32,881 nt of DNA from a gamma proteobacterium L18. GTDB taxonomy: Bacteria; Pseudomonadota; Gammaproteobacteria; Pseudomonadales; Pseudomonadaceae. The position numbers were made by a program, and so were the translations under genes. The stretch lies in assembly GCA_000497835.1 (NCBI GenBank), contig KI547175.1:149488-182368 (forward strand), written 5' to 3'. Below are positions 14,482 through 22,331 of this stretch, in pieces. The first letter of the stretch is position 1; each line of letters starts with the position of its first letter. The notes beneath the pieces are model-generated. The model saw only the letters and a list, made by a program, of their open reading frames with translations, had not been told where the DNA came from and ran no database searches.

Positions 14482-15252
14482 ATGAGCGACGCATCGCGCC
14501 GCGACCTGAAGGTCGCCGTCACCGCCTTGTCCAAGGCCACCGCTGCGCTGGAGTGGCGCCTGGCGGATCTGCAACAACGCCGTGGTGAACTGCTGGGTCA
14601 ACGCCAGCGCTGGCTGACCGACACCGCCGCCGACCTGTTGCCGTCCCTGTCCGACGGCGCCCTGCGCCTGCTGGATTACCGCGTCGCCGACTTCGTCACG
14701 CCGTCCATCCGCCAGCATTGCCAACAGCATCGCAAATGGCTGGGGTTCTTCGCCGGTCAGGACTACAGCCGCGCGCTGGCGGTGTTGCAGACACGTCTGG
14801 CCAGCCACCTGGATCAAGTGTGCTGGGGGCAGTTGCCCGCGTTCGATGAGGAGTTGCAGCAACTGGACAACGAGCAGCGCCTGATCGACACCGTCCGCGA
14901 AGACGGCGGCCAGTTGCTTGAGCGCTTGCGCCAGGCCCAGCGTGACAACCTACCGTTGTCGCCTGCGCTGCGCGAGCAGGTCCGGCAGATCGTGTTGCTG
15001 AGCAAGCCGCCGGCTGGCGCCGTTGTCGAGGACGATGAGCGCGATGACAGTTGGGATTGGGACATGGACACCGGCACCTCATCGTCCTCCTCGTTGAGCG
15101 ACGATGCCGCGGACCTGTGGGTCTATCTCACCACCGACCTGCCGGTGAGCCTGCGCACGTTGGCCATCGACGCATTCACCCCCGAGCCGTTGCCGTTGCC
15201 TGAGCTGGATGAGCCGATCGCCACCGATGACAGCCTGGGGCTGTACTCCTGA
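14482..15252 (+). CDS. Coiled-coil protein with acidic linker, partner of the glycosyltransferase
   Basis: A 256-residue protein I do not recognise. Residues ~5-50 are a heptad-rich helix (LSKATAALEWRLADLQQRRG), followed by further long helices with Leu/Gln/Arg periodicity to about residue 175. Residues ~181-210 form a strongly acidic, Ser-rich low-complexity linker (EDDERDDSWDWDMD, then SSSSS). A short C-terminal segment is rich in Pro, Glu and Leu. No signal peptide or membrane segment. Its ATG directly follows the stop of the glycosyltransferase-like gene, with AAGGAG 5 bases inside that gene, so the pair is surely one operon. A scaffold or acceptor role for the glycosyltransferase is plausible but purely contextual. 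It ends next to a REP pair. Confidence 0.7.
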   Translation: MSDASRRDLKVAVTALSKATAALEWRLADLQQRRGELLGQRQRWLTDTAADLLPSLSDGALRLLDYRVADFVTPSIRQHCQQHRKWLGFFAGQDYSRALAVLQTRLASHLDQVCWGQLPAFDEELQQLDNEQRLIDTVREDGGQLLERLRQAQRDNLPLSPALREQVRQIVLLSKPPAGAVVEDDERDDSWDWDMDTGTSSSSSLSDDAADLWVYLTTDLPVSLRTLAIDAFTPEPLPLPELDEPIATDDSLGLYS

Positions 15253-15256
15253 GGCC

Positions 15257-15335
15257 GCGTCGACTGCATCGCGGCCAAGGCCGGCTCCTACCACGTACGG
15301 CGTAGGAGCCGACCTTGGTCGCGATGCAGACGACG
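15257..15335. repeat. REP pair (GTAGGAGCCG type)
   Basis: Inverted partners 15258-15291 and 15302-15335, the second starting GTAGGAGCCGACCTTGGTCG. They lie between the convergent coiled-coil gene and the polyamine-binding-protein pseudogene. Confidence 0.85.
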
Positions 15336-15403
15336 GGGTTTCAAGACAGTTGCTGCTACACCACTCCCACAAAGACTGTTACTCCCACAGGGTGCGCCGC
15401 CGC

Positions 15404-16196
15404 TCAACTATCGGTCTTGATGCTGCTCCACACCCGCGTGCGCACCCGCTCGATTTTCTGCGGCAGTGGCTGCACCACGTAGAGCTTCTTGCGCTCTTCG
15501 GGGGTTGGCGTTAGCCCCGGATTTTCGGTGATGGCCTTGGTGATCATCGACATCGAGTCCTTGTTCACGTTGGGGTAACCCACGTAGTTGCTGATGGGTG
15601 CGATGACGCTGGGGTCCAGCAGGTGGTTGAGGAACTCGTGAGCCTCGGCGACGTTGTCGGCGCTTTTGGGGATGGCGAAGGTGTCGAACCAGATCGGCGC
15701 GCCTTCCTTGGGCAGGCGCCAGTCCACCACCACACCGTTGCCGGCTTCCTTGGCGCGGTTGCCGAACTGGTAGAAGCTGCCCGAATAACCGATGGCCACG
15801 CAGATGTCGCCGTTGGCGATGTCGGTCATGTATTTGGCCGAGTTGAAGTAGGTCACGTAGGGACGCACCTTGAGCATCAGCGCTTTGGCCTTTTCATAGT
15901 CCGCCGGGTTCTGGCTGTTGGGGTCCAGGCCCAGGTAGTGCAGGGCGATGGGCAGGATCTCAGACGGCGAGTCGAGCATGGCCACGCCGCAGGATTTGAG
16001 CTTGGCCATGTACTCGGGCTTGAACACCAGGTCCCAGCTGTCCACCGGCGCATCCGCGCCCAGCGCGGCCTTGACCTTGGCCGGGTTGAAGCCGATCAGC
16101 ACGGTGCCGCAGTTCGCGCTGTTCGGCGTGCACCGCGCCAGCCAGCAACGTAAGGCCGCACGCCAGCGCGCCCATGGAACGGATGACCTTGCTCAT
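15404..16196 (-). pseudogene. Polyamine ABC transporter binding protein (PotF/SpuD type), internal deletion
   Basis: The ATG at 16194-16196 encodes an intact signal peptide (SMGALACGLTLLAGAVHAE) of a periplasmic binding protein. About 8 codons later the frame is lost. In another frame the rest of a PotF/SpuD-type putrescine/spermidine-binding protein continues: CGTVLIGFNPAKVKAALG, then VDSWDLVFKPEYMAKL, GDICVAIGYSGSFYQF and the C-terminal VQPLPQKIERVRTRVW to the stop at 15404. Normal family members have about 365 residues. Here ~265 codons are present, so roughly 100 codons behind the signal peptide are deleted with a frame change near 16105-16125. The downstream frame alone (from 16102) lacks a signal peptide and half of the first lobe. 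No transporter genes adjoin it. I regard it as dead. Confidence 0.8.
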
Positions 16197-16553
16197 TGGA
16201 TTCCCCTCGTCAGTCAGGCGAACGCGCCGTCGACATTCTTACCCCAGGCGGGGGAGGGCATGCGGAACCGCTGCGGCCAAAAGGGGACATTTGCGGCCAT
16301 TGCGCGTGGCCTGCACGTTATGGTTCGGATTTTTTTGGGCGTGGACAGTTGTCCCCGGAAATCGTGGGTATCTCTGTGGATAACTTTGCCAAAGCCAGCA
16401 GGGCCAGTACCTTGGCGGCAATGGCCAAGAAATGATCAATTGCGTGGAGAGGCTCTGCAAAGGCATGTGCGGGCTGTAGGGTCAAGCCGTCAGGACATAT
16501 TTTGCGCGGATTTAATTCAGTATTTATGTTGCGAATCCTGTCGTATTTTTTGC
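16197..16553. other. Intergenic stretch, no gene recognised
   Basis: Between the polyamine-binding pseudogene and a REP pair. Contains a weak GCGGGGG-rich piece near 16245 and otherwise no coding frame with plausible composition, no terminator and no RNA gene that I can identify. Confidence 0.5.
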
Positions 16554-16663
16554 CTGTACCGGCCTCATCGCGAGCAAGCTTTGCTCCCACAGTGGTGCGG
16601 CTCACATCGGTGTTTGTCTCACCACTGTGGGAGCAAAGCTTGCTCGCGATGAGGCCGGTACAG
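16554..16663. repeat. Perfect 44-bp inverted repeat (REP pair)
   Basis: Arms 16554-16597 and 16620-16663 are exact inverted copies over all 44 bases, separated by 22 bases. Each arm holds the CGCGAGCAAGCTTTGCTCCC REP core plus flanking CTGTACCGGCCTCAT. It lies 17 bases beyond the stop of the minus-strand DD-carboxypeptidase gene and may end its transcript. Confidence 0.95.
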
Positions 16664-16680
16664 CTTGCGAATAACCAGGG

Positions 16681-17841
16681 TTATGCGCTTGCCAGCACTG
16701 AGCTGATCCACAGGTACAACCTGTCCCAGCAACGGCTGAACCAGTTGCCCGCCTCAACCGCCTGCAGCGTCACCAGCGGCTGGCTGCTCAGGAGTTGATC
16801 ACCGTCATACAACGCCAGCGTGCCAACCTGATCGCCCGCCGCCAGTGGCGCCTGCAACGGCTCATCGAGGGTGACCTGGTTGCGCGTATGCCGCTGCTGA
16901 TTGACCGGCAGCGTCAGGGTAATGTCCTGCGCCAGCCCCACGGCCACGCTGTCCTGCTGCCCCATCCATACCCGCGGCGTGGCCACCGATTGCCCGGCCT
17001 TGGCGTAGGTGTGGGTGGCAAAGAAACGAAAGCCATAGCCCATCAGCTTGGCACTGTCTTCGGCGCGGGCGCGCTCGCTGGTGGCGCCGAACACCACGCT
17101 GATCAGGCGGCGGCCGTTGCGCTGGGCCGAGGCCACCATGCAGTAGCCCGCCGCTTCGGTGTGTCCGGTCTTCAGGCCGTCATAGCTGGGGTCGCGCCAC
17201 AGCAGCAGGTTGCGGTTGGGCTGGCGGATGCCATTCCAGGTCAGGTATTTGTGCGCATAGAGTTCGTAGTAGCCGGACTCGTCGTTGATGATCGCCCGCG
17301 CCAGCACGGCCATGTCGCGGGCCGAAGAGTAGTGGTCGTCCATGGGCAAGCCGGTAGGGTTGGCGAAATGGGTGTTGGTCATGCCCAGCTTGGCTGCGGC
17401 GGCGTTCATCAGCGGCACGAAGCTGTCGGTGCTGCCGGCGATGTGTTCGGCCATGGCCACGCTGGCGTCGTTGCCCGAGTCGATGATGATGCCCTGCAGC
17501 AGTTGGTGGACGCTGATCTGCGTGCCGGGGTCGAGGAACATCCGCGAGCCGCCGGTGCGCCAGGCGTTTTCGCTGACCAGTACCTTGTCGTCGGGCTTGA
17601 GGCGGCCGGCCTGCATTTCGCGCGTGGCCAAGTAGGCGGTCATCAGTTTGGTCAGGCTGGCCGGCGGCAGGCGCTGGTCGCTGTCGTGCTCGGTGATGAT
17701 GGCGCCGGTCTGGTCATCCATCAGCACCCAGGCCTTGGCGTTGAGGCTGGGTGGGCGTGGCACCAGGGTGGCGGCAAACACGGCGTACGGGCAGGCGAGC
17801 AGGATCAACAGGATGAGCGTACGCAGGAGCAGGCGTTTCAC
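16681..17841 (-). CDS. dacC: D-alanyl-D-alanine carboxypeptidase (PBP5/6 type)
   Basis: A 386-residue periplasmic penicillin-binding protein that removes the terminal D-Ala from peptidoglycan pentapeptides, limiting cross-linking. Signal peptide to about residue 23 (PYAVFA). All three active-site motifs are present: Ser62-x-x-Lys65 in ASLTKLM, Ser122-Gly-Asn124 in DSGNDAS, and Lys224-Thr-Gly226 in GLKTGHTEAAG. The PBP5 C-terminal beta domain spans ~285-370, and the last residues (WFSRCWDRLYLWISSVLASA) form the amphipathic membrane anchor. GTG start. Name dacC versus dacA cannot be settled from sequence alone. Upstream, TTAA repeats with 10-bp period may bind the response regulator encoded nearby, and REPs flank both ends. 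Confidence 0.92.
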   Translation of the reverse strand: MKRLLLRTLILLILLACPYAVFAATLVPRPPSLNAKAWVLMDDQTGAIITEHDSDQRLPPASLTKLMTAYLATREMQAGRLKPDDKVLVSENAWRTGGSRMFLDPGTQISVHQLLQGIIIDSGNDASVAMAEHIAGSTDSFVPLMNAAAAKLGMTNTHFANPTGLPMDDHYSSARDMAVLARAIINDESGYYELYAHKYLTWNGIRQPNRNLLLWRDPSYDGLKTGHTEAAGYCMVASAQRNGRRLISVVFGATSERARAEDSAKLMGYGFRFFATHTYAKAGQSVATPRVWMGQQDSVAVGLAQDITLTLPVNQQRHTRNQVTLDEPLQAPLAAGDQVGTLALYDGDQLLSSQPLVTLQAVEAGNWFSRCWDRLYLWISSVLASA

Positions 17842-17902
17842 GGCGGCGGGGCCTCGGCGGGGAAGGGGGCCGAGACTGTGGCGGTGTGGGGCGGGTGGCT
17901 CA

Positions 17903-17928
17903 ACTTAACCTGTGTTAAGTAATCTTAA
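17903..17928 (-). promoter_or_regulatory. TTAA repeats with exact 10-bp period upstream of dacC
   Basis: TTAA occurs at 17905, 17915 and 17925, and the first two lie in a perfect inverted repeat ACTTAAC-CTGT-GTTAAGT (17903-17920). It is 62-87 bases before the carboxypeptidase start. Direct repeats at one helical turn are the usual target form of OmpR-family response regulators (PmrA boxes are CTTAAG-type), and such a regulator is encoded 1.7 kb away. Confidence 0.45.
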
Positions 17929-17958
17929 TTCACGTAAACCGACCCACTGTCTTGACAC

Positions 17959-18040
17959 CGCGTTGCCTGCATCGCGACTAAAGTCGGCTCCTGCGCCGTC
18001 CGTGGTAGGAGCCGGCCTTGGCCGCGATGCAGGCGACGCG
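17959..18040. repeat. REP pair (GTAGGAGCCGGC type)
   Basis: Inverted partners at 17959-17993 and 18006-18040, same family as 5461-5538. First of three different REP families in a row between dacC and the histidine kinase gene. Confidence 0.85.
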
Positions 18041-18063
18041 GTCCTGTAGCAGCAACTGTTTTT

Positions 18064-18150
18064 GTGGGAGCGGGTTCTACCCGCGAAAAGCACACCGCGG
18101 TCTGCCAGGAAGTCCGCGTTACCTTCTTCGCGGGTAGAACCCGCTCCCAC
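18064..18150. repeat. REP pair (GTGGGAGCGGGTTC type), perfect 24-bp arms
   Basis: GTGGGAGCGGGTTCTACCCG plus CGAA at 18064-18087 is exactly inverted at 18127-18150, with a 39-base loop. Each arm also holds a small internal palindrome, CGGGTTCTACCCG. Confidence 0.9.
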
Positions 18151-18158
18151 AGAGGGGT

Positions 18159-18241
18159 GTAGCGGCCGAAGGCTGCGTCACGGTCAACGCGCAATGCCTG
18201 ATATACGCGGTGTCCGTGACGCGACCTGGCGGCCGCTGCTA
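18159..18241. repeat. REP pair (TAGCGGCCG / CTGCTAC type)
   Basis: TAGCGGCCGAAGGCTGCGTC at 18159-18178 faces GACGCGACCTGGCGGCCGCT before GCTAC at 18241; same family as 13431-13523. It ends 14 bases past the histidine kinase stop codon. Confidence 0.8.
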
Positions 18242-18254
18242 CGACGGTTGAGGG

Positions 18255-19619
18255 TCAGCAGTGGATGCTGATCCGCGCCCCGCCCTCATCGCCTGCGATA
18301 TCCAACCTGTACCCATGCAACCGCACAATCGCCGCCACCAGCGACAACCCCAGCCCATGCCCCGGCTGCGCTTCACTGCTGGGGCCGCGATACAGGCGGC
18401 GGCTGACCTGGGTACGTTCGGCCGGGGCGATGCCGGGGCCGTTGTCGATCACCTCCAGCGTCACTTGCCCGCCCGTGGCGCTGGCGCGCAGCACAATCGC
18501 GCCACCCACCGGGGTGAATTTGATGGCGTTGTCCAGCAGGTTGACCAGCGCTTCGAACATCAACGCAGCATCGCCCATCAGCGCGGGCAAGGGCCCGGCA
18601 ATCTCCAGGCTCAGGGTTTGCTGGCGCTCCAGCGCCATGGGCTCGTAGAACTCGTGGGCCTGCTGCAGCAGTTCGCCCGGCAGGTAAGGCTGGAAGGCGC
18701 TGCGCCGGCGGGTGTCTTCAAGCTCGGCCACCCGCAGCAAGCCCTGGAAGCGCACCATGATCGACTCGCTGTCGGCCAGGGCCAGGTCCAGGGTGGCCCG
18801 TTGTGGCGCGTCCAGCGGCAGTTGGTCCAGCTGGTGCAAGCGCGCACGCAGCCGGGTCAGCGGCGTGCGCAGGTCGTGGGCGATGCCGTCGCACACGCCC
18901 TTGACCTCCAGCATCAGCTGTTCGATATGGTCGAGCATGGTGTTCACGGCGCTGGCCAGCATGTCCAGTTCGTCGCGGCGGCTGGACAGCGGCAGGCGGT
19001 CGGCCAGGTTGCCCGACACCACGCTTTCGGTGCTGCGCTGCAGGCCTTGCACGCGCTTGATCGGCCGCCTGCGCATCAGGCGCCAACCAATCAGGCCGGG
19101 GATCAGCGTCAGCGACAGCCCCCAGGCCAGGGCCTGCTGGATGATGCCGCCCACCGCCGACACCGAGCCGCCGTCGCGGGCCAGCACCAGCATGCGGCCA
19201 TCGTTACGGTGCACCAGCAGGGCGTAACTGCTGCGCGGCTCTTCACTGGACTGGGCCACGCTCAGGCCCTTTTGCAGGTAGTGCACCTGGCCGTCGTCGG
19301 GCAGGCTGGCGCGCAGTTTCAGCAGGTCGCCGGCCAGGTGCTGGCCCTGTGCATCGAATAGCCCGTAGGCGTCGATGTTGGGGGTGGAATAGGCTTCGCT
19401 GGCGGCCAGTTCGCCCACCAGGTTGTCATCGTCGACCTTGGCGTAGTAGTGCGCACGCTGCATCAGCGTGCGCTCGGCGGTGCTGCCCAGGTACTGCGAG
19501 ATCTGCCAGTACAGCACGCCGGTGAACGCCGCGCCCCACGCCACGAAGAACAGTGCGTAGAAACCGATCAGGCGGCTGCTGGACGAGCGCCAGGGCTCAA
19601 GCGCGGGGCGCGAGGACAT
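18255..19619 (-). CDS. Membrane sensor histidine kinase
   Basis: A 454-residue kinase. Helix 1 spans ~17-40, a periplasmic sensor of ~115 residues follows, helix 2 is ~156-179, and HAMP is ~180-232. The dimerisation domain carries the phosphoryl-accepting His248 in GIAHDLRTPLTRL. The ATPase domain shows the N box (NLLDNAIKFTP), G1 (DNGPGIAP) and G2 (GHGLGLSLV). This is the OmpR-partner (EnvZ/QseC/PmrB-like) class. The ATG at 19619 overlaps the end of the response regulator gene by 23 bases, so the two are one operon with the regulator first. The signal sensed is unknown. The flanking peptidoglycan enzymes (DD-carboxypeptidase downstream, amidase upstream) suggest an envelope signal. Confidence 0.93.
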   Translation of the reverse strand: MSSRPALEPWRSSSSRLIGFYALFFVAWGAAFTGVLYWQISQYLGSTAERTLMQRAHYYAKVDDDNLVGELAASEAYSTPNIDAYGLFDAQGQHLAGDLLKLRASLPDDGQVHYLQKGLSVAQSSEEPRSSYALLVHRNDGRMLVLARDGGSVSAVGGIIQQALAWGLSLTLIPGLIGWRLMRRRPIKRVQGLQRSTESVVSGNLADRLPLSSRRDELDMLASAVNTMLDHIEQLMLEVKGVCDGIAHDLRTPLTRLRARLHQLDQLPLDAPQRATLDLALADSESIMVRFQGLLRVAELEDTRRRSAFQPYLPGELLQQAHEFYEPMALERQQTLSLEIAGPLPALMGDAALMFEALVNLLDNAIKFTPVGGAIVLRASATGGQVTLEVIDNGPGIAPAERTQVSRRLYRGPSSEAQPGHGLGLSLVAAIVRLHGYRLDIAGDEGGARISIHC

Positions 19620-20277
19620 AGCCGGTGCCCCTGACGGTCTGGATCACGGGGGACTGCTCGCTGCCTTCGATCTTTTTGCGCAGGCGCCCCAGGTGCACGT
19701 CGATGATGTTGGTGCCGGGGTCGAAGTGGTAGCCCCACACTTCCTGGAACAGCATGGTACGGGTCACCAGTTGGCCGGCGTTGCGCATCAGGTAATTGAG
19801 AATCTTGAACTCGGTGGGCAACAGGGCGATGTGTTCGTCGGCGCGGCTCAGGCGGTGCTCCACCAGGTCCAGGCACAGGTCGCCCACCTGCAGTTGCGGG
19901 TGGCTGGCGGCAGCGCTGGGGCGGCGCAGCAGCACTTCCACGCGGGCCACCATCTCCACCGGCGAAAAGGGTTTGGTCAGGTAGTCGTCACCGCCCGAGC
20001 GCAAACCGCGCACGCGCTCGTCCACGTCCGACAGGGCGCTGATCATCAGCACCGGCGTGTGGATGTCCAGGCTGCGCAGGGTGCTGACGATGGTCAGGCC
20101 GTCGAAGTCGGGCAGCATGCGGTCCAGGGTGATGGCGTCGTAGCCCCCGGCGATGGCGCGGGCCAGGCCGTCGCGGCCACTGGCGCTCCAGTCCACGGCA
20201 AAACCGTGCAGGCTCAGTTCGGTCATGATGACGTTGGCGGTCACCTCGTCGTCTTCGATGACCAGGGCACGGCTCAT
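19597..20277 (-). CDS. OmpR-family response regulator
   Basis: A 226-residue two-domain regulator. Receiver: acidic pocket VIEDDE (Glu8-Asp10), phosphorylated Asp52 in ITLDRMLPDFDG, Thr/Ser switch in VLMISALS and Lys102 in YLTKPFSP. The C-terminal winged-helix DNA-binding domain spans ~128-224 and contains LLPTEFKILNYLMRNAGQLV and IDVHLGRLRKKI with RGTGYVL. The ATG at 20277 has GAGGAG about 6 bases upstream; the 18-residue longer frame is unnecessary. It is the first gene of an operon with the overlapping kinase gene and is divergent from an amidase gene. AT-rich sequence with three TTAA motifs lies in the shared region and could be its own binding site. Confidence 0.94.
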   Translation of the reverse strand: MSRALVIEDDEVTANVIMTELSLHGFAVDWSASGRDGLARAIAGGYDAITLDRMLPDFDGLTIVSTLRSLDIHTPVLMISALSDVDERVRGLRSGGDDYLTKPFSPVEMVARVEVLLRRPSAAASHPQLQVGDLCLDLVEHRLSRADEHIALLPTEFKILNYLMRNAGQLVTRTMLFQEVWGYHFDPGTNIIDVHLGRLRKKIEGSEQSPVIQTVRGTGYVLAPRA

Positions 20278-20363
20278 GGGTTGCTCCTCTGCAGGCTCCG
20301 ATGTTTTTTGGGGGGCCATTGTAAATGGCATCGCTACCCTAGGGAGGCAGTGCGTCGGACTCT

Positions 20364-20390
20364 ATTAAATTTTTATTTAAACGACTTAAT
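20364..20390. promoter_or_regulatory. AT-rich divergent promoter region with three TTAA motifs
   Basis: TTAA occurs at 20365, 20377 and 20386 in an otherwise GC-rich genome, between the response regulator gene and the amidase gene. Spacing is 12 and 9 bases, less regular than upstream of dacC. It may hold both promoters and an autoregulatory site. The similarity to the dacC site is suggestive only. Confidence 0.35.
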
Positions 20391-20417
20391 TCAGGGCCTT
20401 GCACGCGCGACGGTTTA

Positions 20418-21593
20418 ATGGACTACCCCCGTGACACCGAGGCTGGCATTGTCGTGAACCGTCGCAAATTTCTAGGCCTGATCAGCGCCGTGTCGCTGAT
20501 GTCCCCGTCGTGGTTGCTGGCGGCGCCGCTGAGCGGCGTCAGCCACTGCCAGGTCACCCATCAGGGCGGCTTGACCCGCCTGGTGCTGGACCTGGCCGGT
20601 ACCGTGGACTATCAGCTATTCACCCTCACGGGCCCGGACCGGGTGGTGATCGACCTCCACGGCGTTGCCGCGCACCTGCCGGCGGGGGCGCTGAATTTCG
20701 CCGGCACGCCGGTGCGCGGCCTGCGCAGCGGCCCGACCAAGACGGGCATGCGCCTGGTGCTGGACATGCATCAGCCCGCCCATGCGGTGGCGCATTTGGT
20801 GCACCTGCCGGGTGGGCATCAGCGCCTGGTGGTGGAATTGCCGGTTGGCAAGGCGGCTGCCATGCTTGCACGTCACGCACCGAAAGTGCGTCCGGCCATC
20901 ATCGCTATCGACGCGGGGCATGGTGGCAAGGACCCGGGCGCCGTGGGTGGCGGCAAGCATTACGAGAAGACCGTGGTGCTGGGCATCGCCAGCGCGTTGT
21001 ATCAGCAACTGGGGCGTGACCCGCGTTTCCATCCCACCATGAGCCGCGACAGCGATTTCTTCGTGCCCCTGCACCAGCGCGTGTTGCTGGCGCATCAACG
21101 GCGGGCCGACATGCTGGTGTCCATCCATGCCGACGCAGCGCCCTCGCGCTCGGCTCGTGGGGCTTCGGTGTACGTGCTGTCGCCCCATGGCGCGACCTCG
21201 GCCATGGCCCGCTACATCGCCGAAAGCGAGAACAGCTCGGACGCCTATGCTGGGGTGTTCGACAAGACCCTGAGCAACGATGATCCGATGGTGTCCAAAG
21301 TGCTGGTGGACATGTCGATGAATGCCACCATCGCCTCCAGCCTGGACCTGGGGAGAACGGTGCTGGGCCATTTCAAACAGGTGACCCGGCTGCATCAGCG
21401 GCGGGTGGAACAGGCGGGGTTCGCGGTGCTCAAGTCACCGGACATTCCGTCGATCCTGGTGGAGCATGGGTTCATGAGCAATCCGTATGACTGCGGGCGG
21501 TTGATCCAGCATACCCATCAGGTGGAATTGGCGCAGGCGCTGCATGCGTCGATTGGCGATTATTTCCGCAAGTATCCGGTGCATGTTGCCTGA
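20418..21593 (+). CDS. N-acetylmuramoyl-L-alanine amidase, AmiC type, Tat-exported
   Basis: A periplasmic zinc amidase that cuts the bond between muramic acid and L-Ala, separating daughter cells or recycling wall. A twin-arginine signal NRRKFLGLISAVSL (residues 14-27 from the ATG) agrees with Tat export of AmiC. The AMIN targeting domain is ~45-142, and amidase_3 is ~158-385. Zinc and catalytic residues: His168 (AIDAGHGGKDPG), Glu183 (HYEKTV), His237 (VSIHADA) and Glu348 (LVEHGFMSN). Start: the ATG at 20418 has no ribosome binding site and puts 13 residues before the twin arginines. A GTG at 20454 gives MNRRKFLG, a cleaner signal, so the true start may be 20454. Divergent from the two-component system. 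Confidence 0.92.
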   Translation: MDYPRDTEAGIVVNRRKFLGLISAVSLMSPSWLLAAPLSGVSHCQVTHQGGLTRLVLDLAGTVDYQLFTLTGPDRVVIDLHGVAAHLPAGALNFAGTPVRGLRSGPTKTGMRLVLDMHQPAHAVAHLVHLPGGHQRLVVELPVGKAAAMLARHAPKVRPAIIAIDAGHGGKDPGAVGGGKHYEKTVVLGIASALYQQLGRDPRFHPTMSRDSDFFVPLHQRVLLAHQRRADMLVSIHADAAPSRSARGASVYVLSPHGATSAMARYIAESENSSDAYAGVFDKTLSNDDPMVSKVLVDMSMNATIASSLDLGRTVLGHFKQVTRLHQRRVEQAGFAVLKSPDIPSILVEHGFMSNPYDCGRLIQHTHQVELAQALHASIGDYFRKYPVHVA

Positions 21594-21604
21594 TAGGGCG
21601 TATC

Positions 21605-21661
21605 CGTACTGACGCCATCGCGGCCAAGGCCGGCTCCTACCCCGAACAGCGTAGGAGCCGA
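21605..21661. repeat. Truncated REP pair
   Basis: One full GTAGGAGCCGGC-type unit (inverted, 21614-21642) faces a truncated partner GTAGGAGCCG at 21651-21660 that stops abruptly 5 bases before the DUF4337 stop codon. Confidence 0.75.
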
Positions 21662-21665
21662 AACC

Positions 21666-22232
21666 TCAGACGTGAAACCAGGCCAACACCCCCAACACCA
21701 CACTCAATCCCGCCGCGCCCATCGACAGCCGCTCCAGCCACTCCTTGCGCGTCAGCAAGGTCATGGCCGCCAGCGAAATGGCAATCTGTATCGCCATCAT
21801 CGCCTGGGCCCAGCGATGATGCTGGTGCAGGATGGTCTCGGACTTCACGTCCCACTCGGCCGCTTCCTTCTCCAGGGCCTCGGCCTTCTGCCGCGCCTCT
21901 TCCTTCTGCACCTTGTAGCGTTCCACCTCGGCCTGGTAGTGGGCCACGTCCATGCCCGGGATGTGGCTGGCCAGGTCGGCCAGGTTCTGGCGGCTGGACT
22001 TGGCCTGGTAGTAGTTCCACTGGTTGGAGGCTTCGGTCTTCTTGATGGCGGCGTTGTTCTTGTTCATCGCCGCTTCGCTTTCGGTGGAGCCGGCCTGGTA
22101 GCTGAGCAGGGCGCCGATGGTGGCCATGACCGCCGTCATCACCGCGATTTTGCTGGCGAAGCTGTCGCCGCTGTGGTGCGCGTGCTCGACGTGGTGTTCG
22201 TGGGGGGAGGGGACTTCGAAGGGCTCGGACAT
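21666..22232 (-). CDS. DUF4337 membrane protein
   Basis: A 188-residue protein. A His-rich cytoplasmic N-terminus (HEHHVEHAHH, 11-20) is followed by helix 1 (~28-46). Then comes a long charged coiled-coil region (~50-135) with the family mark NQWNYYQAKSSRQN (70-83), and two closely spaced helices at the end (~143-160 and 168-187). This is the layout of DUF4337. No biochemical function is established. The His cluster may bind metal, which is inference. The gene follows the K+/H+ antiporter gene in the same direction, 99 bases downstream, so the two may share a transcript. A REP fragment abuts its 3' end. Confidence 0.85.
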   Translation of the reverse strand: MSEPFEVPSPHEHHVEHAHHSGDSFASKIAVMTAVMATIGALLSYQAGSTESEAAMNKNNAAIKKTEASNQWNYYQAKSSRQNLADLASHIPGMDVAHYQAEVERYKVQKEEARQKAEALEKEAAEWDVKSETILHQHHRWAQAMMAIQIAISLAAMTLLTRKEWLERLSMGAAGLSVVLGVLAWFHV

Positions 22233-22331
22233 GGTGCTCAGTTGCCTTGGGTGTTGAAATCGAACGCGCCCGGCCGGTGGCCGAGGCGCGCGCGAATATA
22301 GGTCAAAACCCGGAGGGCGCCTAGCGGCTCT

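Noticed and set aside
18064..18150. Possible CRISPR or other direct-repeat array among the dense repeats near dacC
   Set aside because: The repeats are inverted pairs of different REP families with no constant repeat-spacer period, and there are no cas genes.
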